The position numbers were made by a program, and so were the translations under genes. From DASRDS01 sp035569435 (GTDB lineage: Bacteria; Gemmatimonadota; Gemmatimonadetes; Gemmatimonadales; Gemmatimonadaceae), in the NCBI GenBank assembly GCA_035569435.1, contig DATMNB010000209.1:1-33313 (forward strand): a DNA stretch of 33,313 bases, written 5' to 3'. The notes beneath the pieces were generated by a model. That model was not told where the DNA came from and searched no databases. It was given only the letters and a program-made list of their open reading frames with translations. The first letter of the stretch is position 1, and each line of letters opens with the position of its first letter. Below are positions 8,518 through 15,054 of this stretch, in pieces.

Positions 8518-8562
8518 ATAATAGGGGGTATTACTTGCGGCCGTTGGCGGGGAGCGCATAAT
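8518..8562. promoter_or_regulatory. Divergent promoter pair with leaderless-type spacing
   Basis: On the minus strand TATTAT (8518-8523) ends 8 nt before the ATG at 8509. On the plus strand TTGCGG (8535-8540), 16 nt, then CATAAT (8557-8562) ends 7 nt before the ATG at 8570. Neither ATG has a convincing Shine-Dalgarno sequence. The whole divergent intergenic space is only 60 bp. Confidence 0.5.
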
Positions 8563-8569
8563 TCCATCC

Positions 8570-8920
8570 ATGAGGGATGACATGCGGGACGACATCGATC
8601 ACGCGCGCGACCCGCACCGCGACCAGGAGCGGGACAGCGTCGTGAAAGAGCTGGCCGTCAAGCTGCGCGCACGCGGCGTCGCGTTGACCGGCCGCGAGAC
8701 GAGCGACGAGGTGGGCGACCTCCTCGACGCGGTCGAGAGTTGGGAGGCGGCGGTCGAGCAGGCCGGCGGCGATCTCTATGTGGACGAGGGCGGCGACCAG
8801 CCCGACAACCCGGATTTCGTCCTCCCGCCCCGCAAGCCTGGCGAGCGCGCCGGCGCGTACATCCTGCGCATCGAACAGGCGACCGATATCCTCAAGCACG
8901 GCGGCCACCCGCCGCGCTGA
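8570..8920 (+). CDS. Small acidic hypothetical protein
   Basis: A 116-residue hydrophilic protein, rich in Asp, Glu and Arg, without membrane segments or a signal peptide. Residues about 20-50 look helical (KELAVKLRARGVALTGRETSDEVGDLLDAVE) and the middle is proline- and aspartate-rich. I do not recognise a family. Its start is supported by CATAAT 7 nt upstream. A second ATG at 8582 is possible. It is followed within 16 nt by a DUF488 gene, so the two may be cotranscribed. Confidence 0.6.
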   Translation: MRDDMRDDIDHARDPHRDQERDSVVKELAVKLRARGVALTGRETSDEVGDLLDAVESWEAAVEQAGGDLYVDEGGDQPDNPDFVLPPRKPGERAGAYILRIEQATDILKHGGHPPR

Positions 8921-8935
8921 CGCGGTGCGAATGTC

Positions 8936-9499
8936 GTGGTCGTCCCCCCGCCACCGGCCGCCGCGCCGGACGTGGTCTACACCGTCGGCCACTCGACACG
9001 GACCGCCGACGCACTGGTCGAGCTCCTGACCCACGCCGGGGTCAAGACGCTGGCCGATGTCCGGCGCTTCCCCGGGTCACGGCGCTATCCGCACTTCTCG
9101 AGCGACCAACTCGCCGCCACGCTCGCGACGCACGGCATTGGCTACAGCCATTGCCCTGACCTGGGCGGCCGCCGCAACCCGGCGCCGGACTCCGTCAACA
9201 CCGCCTGGCGCAACGCCGCCTTTCGCGGCTACGCCGACTATATGGAAACCCCCTCCTTTCACACGGCGGTCACCCGCATGCTGGCCCTCGCGCCACCAGT
9301 CGTCATCATGTGCGCCGAAGCCGTCTGGTGGCGCTGCCACCGGGGCCTCATCGCCGACTATCTCCTGGCCATGGGGCTCGACGTGATCCACCTGCAGGAC
9401 GGCGGGCGCACCGCCGCGCACACCGGAACGAGTGCCGCGATGATCGAGCCGGGTGCCCTCTCCTACAGCGGACCGCAGGGAACATTGGCGCTCGATTGA
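8936..9499 (+). CDS. DUF488 family protein
   Basis: A 187-residue protein with the DUF488 core: YTVGHSTR (about residues 15-22), DVRRFPGSRRYPHF, LGGRR, RGYADYMETPSF and the cysteine pair region MCAEAVWWRCHRGLIADYL. The family is widespread and of unknown biochemical function; the conserved Cys/His/Arg block suggests a metal- or nucleotide-binding site, but that is inference. A GTG start at 8936 gives a short Pro/Ala-rich lead; no in-frame ATG exists before the conserved region. Confidence 0.85.
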   Translation: MVVPPPPAAAPDVVYTVGHSTRTADALVELLTHAGVKTLADVRRFPGSRRYPHFSSDQLAATLATHGIGYSHCPDLGGRRNPAPDSVNTAWRNAAFRGYADYMETPSFHTAVTRMLALAPPVVIMCAEAVWWRCHRGLIADYLLAMGLDVIHLQDGGRTAAHTGTSAAMIEPGALSYSGPQGTLALD

Positions 9500-9525
9500 C
9501 CGACCGCCGACCCGCCCATTACTCT
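9496..9525 (+). promoter_or_regulatory. Possible promoter of the 9567 lipoprotein
   Basis: TTGACC (9496-9501) overlaps the DUF488 stop codon, followed by an 18-nt spacer and TACTCT (9520-9525), which keeps the most conserved T1, A2 and T6 positions. It would give a 5' leader of about 35 nt carrying GCGGAG as a weak ribosome-binding site. Confidence 0.35.
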
Positions 9526-9566
9526 GGGACCGGCACCAAACCCCTCTCGCGGAGTAGAACCCCCTC

Positions 9567-10313
9567 GTGACCCTCCCTCGTCTGCGCGCAACGCTCCTGG
9601 GTGTGATCGGAGCGGCAGCGGCCATCGTCGCCGCGGCCTGTGGCAGTAGCAATAGCAGCGGCCCGAACATCACCATCGGGGACATCGCCAGGCACTATGA
9701 CCAACTGGCCGGTGCGTACTTGGCCGGCGCTGGCACGGATCCCAACATCGGTCGGACCATCGAGGTGTTCAACGGCGCGGTCGCCGCGGGCGTCTCGCCG
9801 GGCTCGGCGCAGGTGAGCGGGGGCCCCCTCACCAAGGCGTGGCTCGGCAACGTCGTCGATCTCGTCGATTCAGCGGCCACCGACTCTGTCCAAGTCGTGT
9901 CCTTCTGGTTCTCCGGCAACATCAACGCGGTATTGCAGCTCATTTACCACAAGGGCCAGTTCGACACCGCGTTTGTCACGGACAGCGGCGGCAACACGCT
10001 GCAGGATTCAGTCGCCGCCGTCACGGGGGCGTTCACCGCGGCCACGGGGACCTGCACTTTCACGACGATCACCAACATCTCGACACAGTACCCGAGCTTC
10101 GACCCCTCCGGCAGCACCTGCACGCTCGTCGGGGTGGACGTGCGGGCCGATTCGATCCTGTTCCCGAAAAGCGACCAGTCGACCACGTCCCTCTTCAACA
10201 GGCTCCTGCTCCCATCACAACACCTGACGGGCGTGCGCCTGCAGTTCGACCACGAAGCGACCTTCAACGCGCACGTCGTGCAACCGCTGGCCAAGGCCCT
10301 CCAACGCCGGTGA
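9567..10313 (+). CDS. Secreted lipoprotein, paralogue of the next gene
   Basis: A 248-residue protein with an arginine-containing n-region, a hydrophobic core and a lipobox VAAAC with the lipidated Cys at 25, followed by a short Ser/Gly linker. The mature part aligns with the next gene along its length: HYDQLAGAYLAGAGTD and YYDKLATALLVAGTS, GNVVDLVDSAATDS and GNLVDSAKTDS, GTCTFTTITNI and GACSFTSIVNI, LTGVRLQF and IAGVRLQF. I know no named family. Start is a GTG. The two Cys residues in the GTCTF and GSTCTL blocks are conserved in both paralogues and may form a disulfide. Confidence 0.75.
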   Translation: MTLPRLRATLLGVIGAAAAIVAAACGSSNSSGPNITIGDIARHYDQLAGAYLAGAGTDPNIGRTIEVFNGAVAAGVSPGSAQVSGGPLTKAWLGNVVDLVDSAATDSVQVVSFWFSGNINAVLQLIYHKGQFDTAFVTDSGGNTLQDSVAAVTGAFTAATGTCTFTTITNISTQYPSFDPSGSTCTLVGVDVRADSILFPKSDQSTTSLFNRLLLPSQHLTGVRLQFDHEATFNAHVVQPLAKALQRR

Positions 10314-10317
10314 CCGC

Positions 10318-11070
10318 ATGTCGATCGCTCGGAGGCATGCAGGACTCGCGGCGTTCACCGTAGGCACCGCCACGGCGATGCTCGCCGCGTGCGGCAGCGA
10401 CTCGTCGGGCCCCAAGACCCCGACCGCCGCGCAGGACGCGTCCTATTACGACAAGCTGGCGACCGCGTTGCTCGTCGCCGGGACCTCGCGTGACACGGCC
10501 AAGGCCCTGTTTGTCGAAGTCCTGAATGGCGTCAACGCCGACGGCGTGGCGCCGACGCGGGTCACCGTCACGTACAACGGCGCATCGGCCACCTGGTTCG
10601 CCAACTTCGGGAACCTCGTGGACTCGGCCAAGACGGACTCGACCCAGGTCATCGCGCTCTGGTCCGACGTCAACGTCGACCAGGTCGTGCTCGCGGCCTT
10701 CAAGATCAGCCAACCCGTCATCGCCGAGGCCATCGCGACGGGCGGCGAGGTCAACTTCGATTCGACATACACGCTGAGCAACGCGTTCGGCACGGCGTCT
10801 GGCGCATGCAGCTTTACGAGCATCGTGAACATCTTTACCGGCGTACCGACGTACGACCCCGCGCAGAGCACCTGCCTGCGCGAGTCCACGACCGCATCGA
10901 TCACGGTGGCCTTCCCGCACGACACCACGCCGACCGGCGCGATCCGCACGCTCAGCCTCTCGTCCAAGACCATCGCCGGCGTGCGCCTGCAGTTCACGTC
11001 CGCTGCCGCGTTCCCGAGCCACGTGACGCCGCCGCTGGCGGCGGTCCGGCGTCTGGTGGACGTGCGCTGA
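10318..11070 (+). CDS. Secreted lipoprotein, paralogue of the preceding gene
   Basis: A 250-residue lipoprotein with lipobox LAAC (Cys25) and a CGSDSSGP linker. It begins 4 nt after its paralogue, so this is a tandem duplication within one transcript. The pair of cysteines in GACSF and STCLRE is shared. The product should be anchored to a membrane facing the periplasm. Function unknown. The last 77 bp overlap the convergent epimerase-like gene, a long overlap for this genome. Confidence 0.75.
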   Translation: MSIARRHAGLAAFTVGTATAMLAACGSDSSGPKTPTAAQDASYYDKLATALLVAGTSRDTAKALFVEVLNGVNADGVAPTRVTVTYNGASATWFANFGNLVDSAKTDSTQVIALWSDVNVDQVVLAAFKISQPVIAEAIATGGEVNFDSTYTLSNAFGTASGACSFTSIVNIFTGVPTYDPAQSTCLRESTTASITVAFPHDTTPTGAIRTLSLSSKTIAGVRLQFTSAAAFPSHVTPPLAAVRRLVDVR

Positions 11071-11914
11071 GCGCCACCCGCAGCGCATCGGCTAACTGAG
11101 GGTACCGAAACGTGTATCCCGCGCGCTCCAGGGCGCGCGGGTACACGCGTTGGCCCGCAATCAGCACCTCCTCGGCCATCTCGCCATACGCGAGCTTGAG
11201 CGCGAACGGCGGGATCGTCGCCACCGTCGGACGCCGGAGCGCCACACCCAGCGCGTGCGTGAAGTCGGCGTTGGTGACGGGATTCGGCGCTGTGTAATTC
11301 GCCGGGCCCACGAGCGCCGGGGTCTCGAGCGCGAAGCGAATCGCCTGCACGACATCGTCGAGCGCGATCCAACTCATCCACTGCGTCCCCGACGCAATCT
11401 TCCCGCCCGCGCCCATCCGGAACGCCGGCAGCATCTTGGCCAACGCCCCACCGTACGCCGCGAGAATCATCCCAAACCGCGGATGCACCGTCCGGATCCC
11501 CGCCTGCCGCGCCGGCTCGGCCGCGGCCTCCCATGCCTGCCCGACCTCCGCCAGAAATCCCGTCCCGAGCGCCGACGTCTCGTCGAGCGCCTCATCGCGG
11601 CGGTTCCCATAGATCCCGACCGCCGACGCCGACACGAACACCGCCGGCCGCGGTGAGAGCGCCGCCATCCCCCGCGCCAGGCGATCCGTCGTCTCGATAC
11701 GACTCGTTCGGATCCGCCGCTTCCGATCCGCCGTCCACCGCTCGTCGACGCTCTCTCCCGCCAGATTCACGACAGCATCGATACCATCGAGCGCACGCGA
11801 ATCCGGCAACCCGCGCGCCAGCCGCACAACCGTGTGCCCGGCCGCCACGAGCGCCGGCACGAGCGCCGACCCGACAAATCCCGACGAGCCGGCCACCCCC
11901 ACGCGCATTGACAT
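10994..11914 (-). CDS. TIGR01777-family NAD(P)-dependent epimerase-like protein (SDR)
   Basis: An extended short-chain dehydrogenase/reductase fold. A dinucleotide-binding GSSGFVGSAL lies in the first 20 residues, then IDAVVNLAGESV, FVSASAVGIYGN and MSWIALDDVVQAI, and a C-terminal DUF1731-like segment with the PTVATIPPFALKLAYGEMAEEVL and RAGYTFRYPQL motifs. This matches the YfcH/SDR39U1 group, whose natural substrate is unresolved. The start is either the ATG at 11914 (MSMRV) or at 11908; the longer open frame to 11959 adds nothing conserved. About 30 Pro/Ala/Arg-rich residues after the usual end (ADALRVAL) run into the neighbouring lipoprotein gene and look like read-through of a lost stop. 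Confidence 0.88.
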   Translation of the reverse strand: MSMRVGVAGSSGFVGSALVPALVAAGHTVVRLARGLPDSRALDGIDAVVNLAGESVDERWTADRKRRIRTSRIETTDRLARGMAALSPRPAVFVSASAVGIYGNRRDEALDETSALGTGFLAEVGQAWEAAAEPARQAGIRTVHPRFGMILAAYGGALAKMLPAFRMGAGGKIASGTQWMSWIALDDVVQAIRFALETPALVGPANYTAPNPVTNADFTHALGVALRRPTVATIPPFALKLAYGEMAEEVLIAGQRVYPRALERAGYTFRYPQLADALRVALSARPPDAGPPPAAASRGSGTRQRT

Positions 11915-11997
11915 GCCTGAAACCTGCCGCCCTGACCACCGGCGTTCCATATCTGTCACGACTGCAACCCGCGGCGCCCATCACCGCCGTGCGCACG

Positions 11998-12074
11998 ACG
12001 CCGGCGCAGCCGGCGTTTCAAATAGACCGTTGCACGAGGTCTGGTGGCGGCGCAGCCGCCAACAGACCTTGTGC
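11998..12074. repeat. Two tandem palindromic hairpins with shared GCA triloop
   Basis: First hairpin: ACGCCGGC (11998-12005), loop GCA, GCCGGCGT (12009-12016), a perfect 8 bp. Second: positions 12032-12051 pair with 12055-12074 around a GCA loop. It is made of TGGCGGC/GCCGCCA, one G:A mismatch, AGGTCTG/CAGACCT, one G:U and GCAC/GTGC. The apices share GGCGCAGCCG. They lie in a divergent intergenic region (between starts at 11914 and 12105), so they cannot be ordinary terminators of either gene. They resemble a REP-like palindromic pair. Confidence 0.75.
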
Positions 12075-12093
12075 TCTCCCGCGCGATCGATCG

Positions 12094-12099
12094 TCTAAT
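12094..12099 (+). promoter_or_regulatory. Possible -10 element before the 12105 gene
   Basis: TCTAAT matches five of six consensus positions and ends 5 nt before the ATG at 12105, again without a ribosome-binding site. Confidence 0.3.
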
Positions 12100-12104
12100 G
12101 GGGC

Positions 12105-12761
12105 ATGCTCACCCGCGCCCTCCTCGCCACCCTCGTCACCGCCGTCGTCACGGCACTCTCGGTGACCCCGTTCCGGAGCGGCGCAGGCACACGCGGCAGC
12201 GCGGTGACCGTCGATACGATCGTCCATGACGCCGCCCTGATCGGAAACCTCGAGCGCGACGCCACCGGCCACCGCGTCTGGCTCGACGGCGCCGAACCCC
12301 GCGTCGGCACCGTCGCCGGCCGCCGCAGCCGCCCACTCGTCACCTTCGACATCAGCGCCATCCCGAGCGGCGCCACCATCGTCGACGCCCTGCTCCTCCT
12401 CGACCAGTGCGCCGCCGCCGGCACCCCATTCGCCGGCGCCGCCCACGTCGTTATCGACCACCTCATCGCCGCCACCGCCCCCGACTCGGCGACCTTCGAC
12501 GTCTCCCCAGCCGGCGCCACGATCGCCGCCCTCCCGGCCGACCTGACCCCCGGCCGCCGCGCCGTCCCCGTCACGACGAGCGTCGCCACCGACTACGCCG
12601 CCCTCCGCGCCCTCACGCAGTTCCGGCTCCGCCTCGAGGGCAGGTTCGAACGCCCGTTGGAGAACGCCGCCGGCTACGTCGCCTTCCGCGGCGACGGCGA
12701 CGACGACTGCCCAGCCGTCCCCGAGGCCGCTCCCATGTTGATCGTCACCTATCGCCGGTAG
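12105..12761 (+). CDS. Secreted protein with DNRLRE-like beta-sandwich domain
   Basis: A 218-residue protein with an N-terminal hydrophobic signal segment (residues 5-20). No lipobox is evident. The mature part contains PLVTFDISAIPSGATIVDALLLL and, further on, TDYAALRALTQFRLRLEG. That pattern (RSxLxFDLSxIPxGATIxxAxL) is typical of DNRLRE carbohydrate-binding-like modules of secreted proteins. The next gene encodes a paralogue with the same layout. The assignment is by motif shape only; ligand unknown. Confidence 0.65.
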   Translation: MLTRALLATLVTAVVTALSVTPFRSGAGTRGSAVTVDTIVHDAALIGNLERDATGHRVWLDGAEPRVGTVAGRRSRPLVTFDISAIPSGATIVDALLLLDQCAAAGTPFAGAAHVVIDHLIAATAPDSATFDVSPAGATIAALPADLTPGRRAVPVTTSVATDYAALRALTQFRLRLEGRFERPLENAAGYVAFRGDGDDDCPAVPEAAPMLIVTYRR

Positions 12762-12771
12762 CCACCCACTC

Positions 12772-13392
12772 ATGCGCGGGCTGCCGACCCGGCTGGTGCC
12801 CTTCATCGCCTGTACGTTGGGCGCAGCAGCACTCGCCTGCGGCACCACAGCGCCCGTCCAACGCACCACGGTCGCCGCCACCCCGGCCCTGACGGGCTAC
12901 GTCCTCGCCTACTCCGCCACCAACGGCGCCTTCCGGACCTGGTTCGGCAACGCCGACCCCATCGTCGGCGACAACGACGTCAACGTGTTTGGTGAAACGA
13001 TGCGCGGCGTGATCGCCTTTGCCCTCCCGCCACTCCCCGCCGGCACGACACTCCGCGGCGCGACCCTCGACATCGCGCAATGCCAGGTGTCCGGCGCCCC
13101 ATTCGCCACACTCGGCGTCATCGTCGCCGACCACCTCGTCCCGACCCTCGCCCCCGACTCGGCGACGTACGACACCACGGCGATCGCACTCGCCGTCGCC
13201 ACCGTCGCGACCGACTCGACCCCGGCCCCGGCGCAGGTCCTCCTCACGCCCAGCGTCGCCGCCGACTACGCCGCGGGCAACACGACGTCGATGTTCCGAC
13301 TGCGATTCTCCCAGCGTGACGGCAACGGCGACCAGGTCGCCGATCAGGTCGAGTTCTGTCCCCCGACCCTGGTGCTTACTTCCTCGCCGTAG
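12772..13392 (+). CDS. Lipoprotein with DNRLRE-like domain, paralogue of the preceding gene
   Basis: A 206-residue protein with signal peptide and lipobox ALAC (Cys23). The core GVIAFALPPLPAGTTLRGATLDIAQCQ and the block VVPT/LAPDSATYD correspond to the same blocks in the preceding gene (SRPLVTFDISAIPSGATIVDALLLLDQC and TAPDSATFD). It starts 10 nt after that gene ends, so they form a tandem pair. The C-terminal DGNGDQVADQVEF is calcium-loop-like (DxNxDxxxD). Ends inside the last codons of the convergent thioredoxin gene (17-bp overlap). Confidence 0.68.
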   Translation: MRGLPTRLVPFIACTLGAAALACGTTAPVQRTTVAATPALTGYVLAYSATNGAFRTWFGNADPIVGDNDVNVFGETMRGVIAFALPPLPAGTTLRGATLDIAQCQVSGAPFATLGVIVADHLVPTLAPDSATYDTTAIALAVATVATDSTPAPAQVLLTPSVAADYAAGNTTSMFRLRFSQRDGNGDQVADQVEFCPPTLVLTSSP

Positions 13393-13909
13393 CCCCAGCC
13401 TCGGTGAGCGCCTCGCGCAACGACGCATAGTCGTGCGCCCCGTCGTACCGCTCCCCATTGATAAAGAACGTTGGGGTCCCATTCACCCCGCTCCGCACGC
13501 CACTCATGAAATCCGCCTTCACCCGCTCGGTGAAGGTGTGCCGCGCCAGCGCCTCGGCCACGCTCCGACTGTCCACGCCCACCGCCTCCGCGTACGTCAC
13601 GAGATCCCGATCCGTGAGCGCCGTCTGATGCTCGAAGATGATGTCATGCATCGGCCAGAACTTCCCCGCCGCCCCCGCCGCCTCCGCGGCTTCCGACGCG
13701 TGCTCGGCGTGCCGGTGAATCTCGTTCAACGGAAAGTTCCGAAAGACAAACCGCAGCGCCTCCCCAAAGTGCTGCTGGATCTGCTTGATGATCGGATACA
13801 CGGTCCCGCAGTGCGGGCACTCGTAGTCGCCGTACTCAACCAGCGTCACGGGCGCCGTCGCGCTCCCTTGAACGTGGTCCCGTTCGCTCACCGGCGGCGT
13901 CAGGCTCAT
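13376..13909 (-). CDS. DsbA-like thioredoxin-fold oxidoreductase
   Basis: A 177-residue thioredoxin_4/DSBA-type protein. The active site CPHC is at residues 31-34 within VEYGDYECPHCGTVYP; the cis-proline loop is GVNGTPTFFING; an alpha-helical insertion follows FRNFPLNEIH. CPHC is the DsbA-type motif. No signal peptide is present from the ATG at 13909, so it should be cytoplasmic, unlike periplasmic DsbA. A longer frame reaching 14149 lies antisense or out of frame to the peroxiredoxin and lacks homology. The ATG overlaps the peroxiredoxin stop (ATGA), implying translational coupling; it may reduce the peroxiredoxin. Confidence 0.88.
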   Translation of the reverse strand: MSLTPPVSERDHVQGSATAPVTLVEYGDYECPHCGTVYPIIKQIQQHFGEALRFVFRNFPLNEIHRHAEHASEAAEAAGAAGKFWPMHDIIFEHQTALTDRDLVTYAEAVGVDSRSVAEALARHTFTERVKADFMSGVRSGVNGTPTFFINGERYDGAHDYASLREALTEAGATARK

Positions 13910-14373
13910 TTTGTCTCCAACTTGTCGAGTGCGTCCAAAACGCCGTCGGCACCAGGGTTGATGTCGATCGGCGAGAGATAGCTCCACCGCACCACGCCCC
14001 CGCGATCGAGCACGAACAACGCACGCCCGCTCTCCCCGTCGTGATCTCGATAGACGCCATAGGCCTGGGCCACCGCGCCCTTGGGCTCGAAGTCGGCGAG
14101 GAGCGGAAAGTGCAAGTGTCGCTGCTCGGCAAAGGCCGCATGGCACCACACGCCATCCACCGAGATGCCGAGCAGCGTGGCGTTGTACTTCTGGAACTCG
14201 GAACCAATCGCGTTGAATACCGACAGCTCATCCCCGCACACGGGGCTCCAATCAGCCGGATAGAACGCGAGCACCACCGGCCGGCCGCGCAGCGACGACA
14301 GGGTCAGCGTGGAATCGGGCGTGTCGTGCAACGTGAAATCGGGCGCCTGTGTCCCCGGTGGCAACGGCGTCAT
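13906..14373 (-). CDS. Peroxiredoxin of the AhpC/TSA superfamily
   Basis: A 155-residue thiol peroxidase. The peroxidatic Cys46 is in FYPADWSPVCGDEL, with Ser instead of the usual Thr in the PxxxS/TxxC site. Other motifs are APDFTLHD at the N-terminus and FPLLADFEPKGAVAQAYGV. A second cysteine is at residue 77. The family reduces hydrogen and organic peroxides. Its ATG overlaps the stop of the DoxX gene by 4 bp and its stop overlaps the ATG of the DsbA-like gene by 4 bp, giving a coupled three-gene redox operon. Confidence 0.92.
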   Translation of the reverse strand: MTPLPPGTQAPDFTLHDTPDSTLTLSSLRGRPVVLAFYPADWSPVCGDELSVFNAIGSEFQKYNATLLGISVDGVWCHAAFAEQRHLHFPLLADFEPKGAVAQAYGVYRDHDGESGRALFVLDRGGVVRWSYLSPIDINPGADGVLDALDKLETK

Positions 14374-14753
14374 CGGACGGCATCCACGGACAGCGGCCCA
14401 CCACCCGCTGCGGCCAGATACAGAAAGATGAAACAGAGCAACGTCGGCACTTCGCCGTGATTGACCACCGGCCAGAACCCGTGCGGCGCATGAAACTTGA
14501 AGTACGCGACCGCCATCTCACCCGCCGCGAGAAACGCCGCGACACGCGTGAACAACCCCACGAGGATCAGCACCCCCGCCCCGCACTCGATGACCATGCC
14601 GAACCCCTGAAACGACGGGAACTCGCGCACCACGTGTCCGCCAAGCGCGCCGGTCAGCTTCTGGATCCCATGCTGAAGGTACACAATCGCCGCCACGATC
14701 CGTAGCAACGACAGCACTGGTCCCGCCATCCGGCTCGTATTCACCACCGCCAT
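14370..14753 (-). CDS. DoxX-family membrane protein
   Basis: A 127-residue protein with four hydrophobic segments (about residues 10-28, 50-68, 73-90 and 101-118). The DoxX pattern is present: RIVAAIVYLQHGIQKL near the start, then IECGAGVLILVGLFTRVAAFLAAGEM. The family is associated with membrane redox and stress functions, including a reported oxidoreductase partner of superoxide dismutase in mycobacteria. It is first in the operon with a peroxiredoxin and a thioredoxin-like protein, consistent with peroxide or disulfide stress. The ATG at 14753 is preceded by GGGGGAA, a possible ribosome-binding site. Confidence 0.88.
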   Translation of the reverse strand: MAVVNTSRMAGPVLSLLRIVAAIVYLQHGIQKLTGALGGHVVREFPSFQGFGMVIECGAGVLILVGLFTRVAAFLAAGEMAVAYFKFHAPHGFWPVVNHGEVPTLLCFIFLYLAAAGGGPLSVDAVR

Positions 14754-14789
14754 GCGTTCCCCCGTTCGTTAAGGAGTGCCGGCCTCGGC

Positions 14790-14818
14790 TTGACCCCGGG
14801 CCGAACTCTGGGCATATT
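14790..14818 (+). promoter_or_regulatory. Promoter of the leuCDB leader
   Basis: TTGACC (14790-14795), a 17-nt spacer and CATATT (14813-14818). The hexamer ends 7 nt before the ATG of the leader peptide at 14826, so transcription should begin at or beside that ATG. This is the best-formed sigma-70-type promoter in the window. Confidence 0.7.
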
Positions 14819-14825
14819 CGCCTTC

Positions 14826-14912
14826 ATGAATCACGCCGCGCCAATCTACACGCCCGCCCTTCTTCGCATTATTCGACTCCGTCACGGCGGAGGCGCGCTG
14901 GCGCACGGATAG
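14826..14912 (+). CDS. Leucine/isoleucine leader peptide controlling leuCDB
   Basis: A 28-codon open frame, too short for usual gene calling, from the ATG at 14826 to the TAG at 14910-14912. Its middle reads LLRIIRL (codons ctt ctt cgc att att cga ctc). Consecutive Leu and Ile codons placed just before mutually exclusive RNA hairpins are the signature of ribosome-mediated attenuation of branched-chain amino acid genes. The ATG has no Shine-Dalgarno sequence and appears leaderless. The terminator begins 28 nt after the stop codon and leuC lies downstream. Nothing but regulation is expected of the peptide. Confidence 0.75.
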   Translation: MNHAAPIYTPALLRIIRLRHGGGALAHG

Positions 14913-14948
14913 CGGCACCAAACGCTCCGATGCTCACGACGCGGCCTC
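14890..14948 (+). promoter_or_regulatory. Candidate antiterminator pairing of the leuC attenuator
   Basis: GAGGCGCG (14890-14897, end of the leader peptide frame) can pair with CGCGGCCTC (14940-14948) with one bulged G. This would tie up the 5' arm of the terminator. A ribosome stalled on the upstream Leu/Ile codons would leave 14890-14897 free to pair; one at the stop codon would cover it. Confidence 0.5.
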
Positions 14949-14969
14949 TCTCTCGAGGGCCGCTTTTTT
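14941..14969 (+). terminator. Intrinsic terminator of the leuC attenuator
   Basis: GCGGCC (14941-14946) pairs with GGCCGC (14958-14963), with TC/GA able to extend the stem across a bulge. It is followed directly by T6 (14964-14969). It lies between the leader peptide and leuC, and the upstream operon runs the other way, so it can only act on the leuC leader transcript. Confidence 0.8.
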
Positions 14970-15054
14970 ATTCCCTGTCCCCCCACGGCGTTGGTCATGA
15001 CGCCGCGACGGCCCGGTCCATGCGCTTGTTTGGACACCCTGGAGCTCCCGATTC

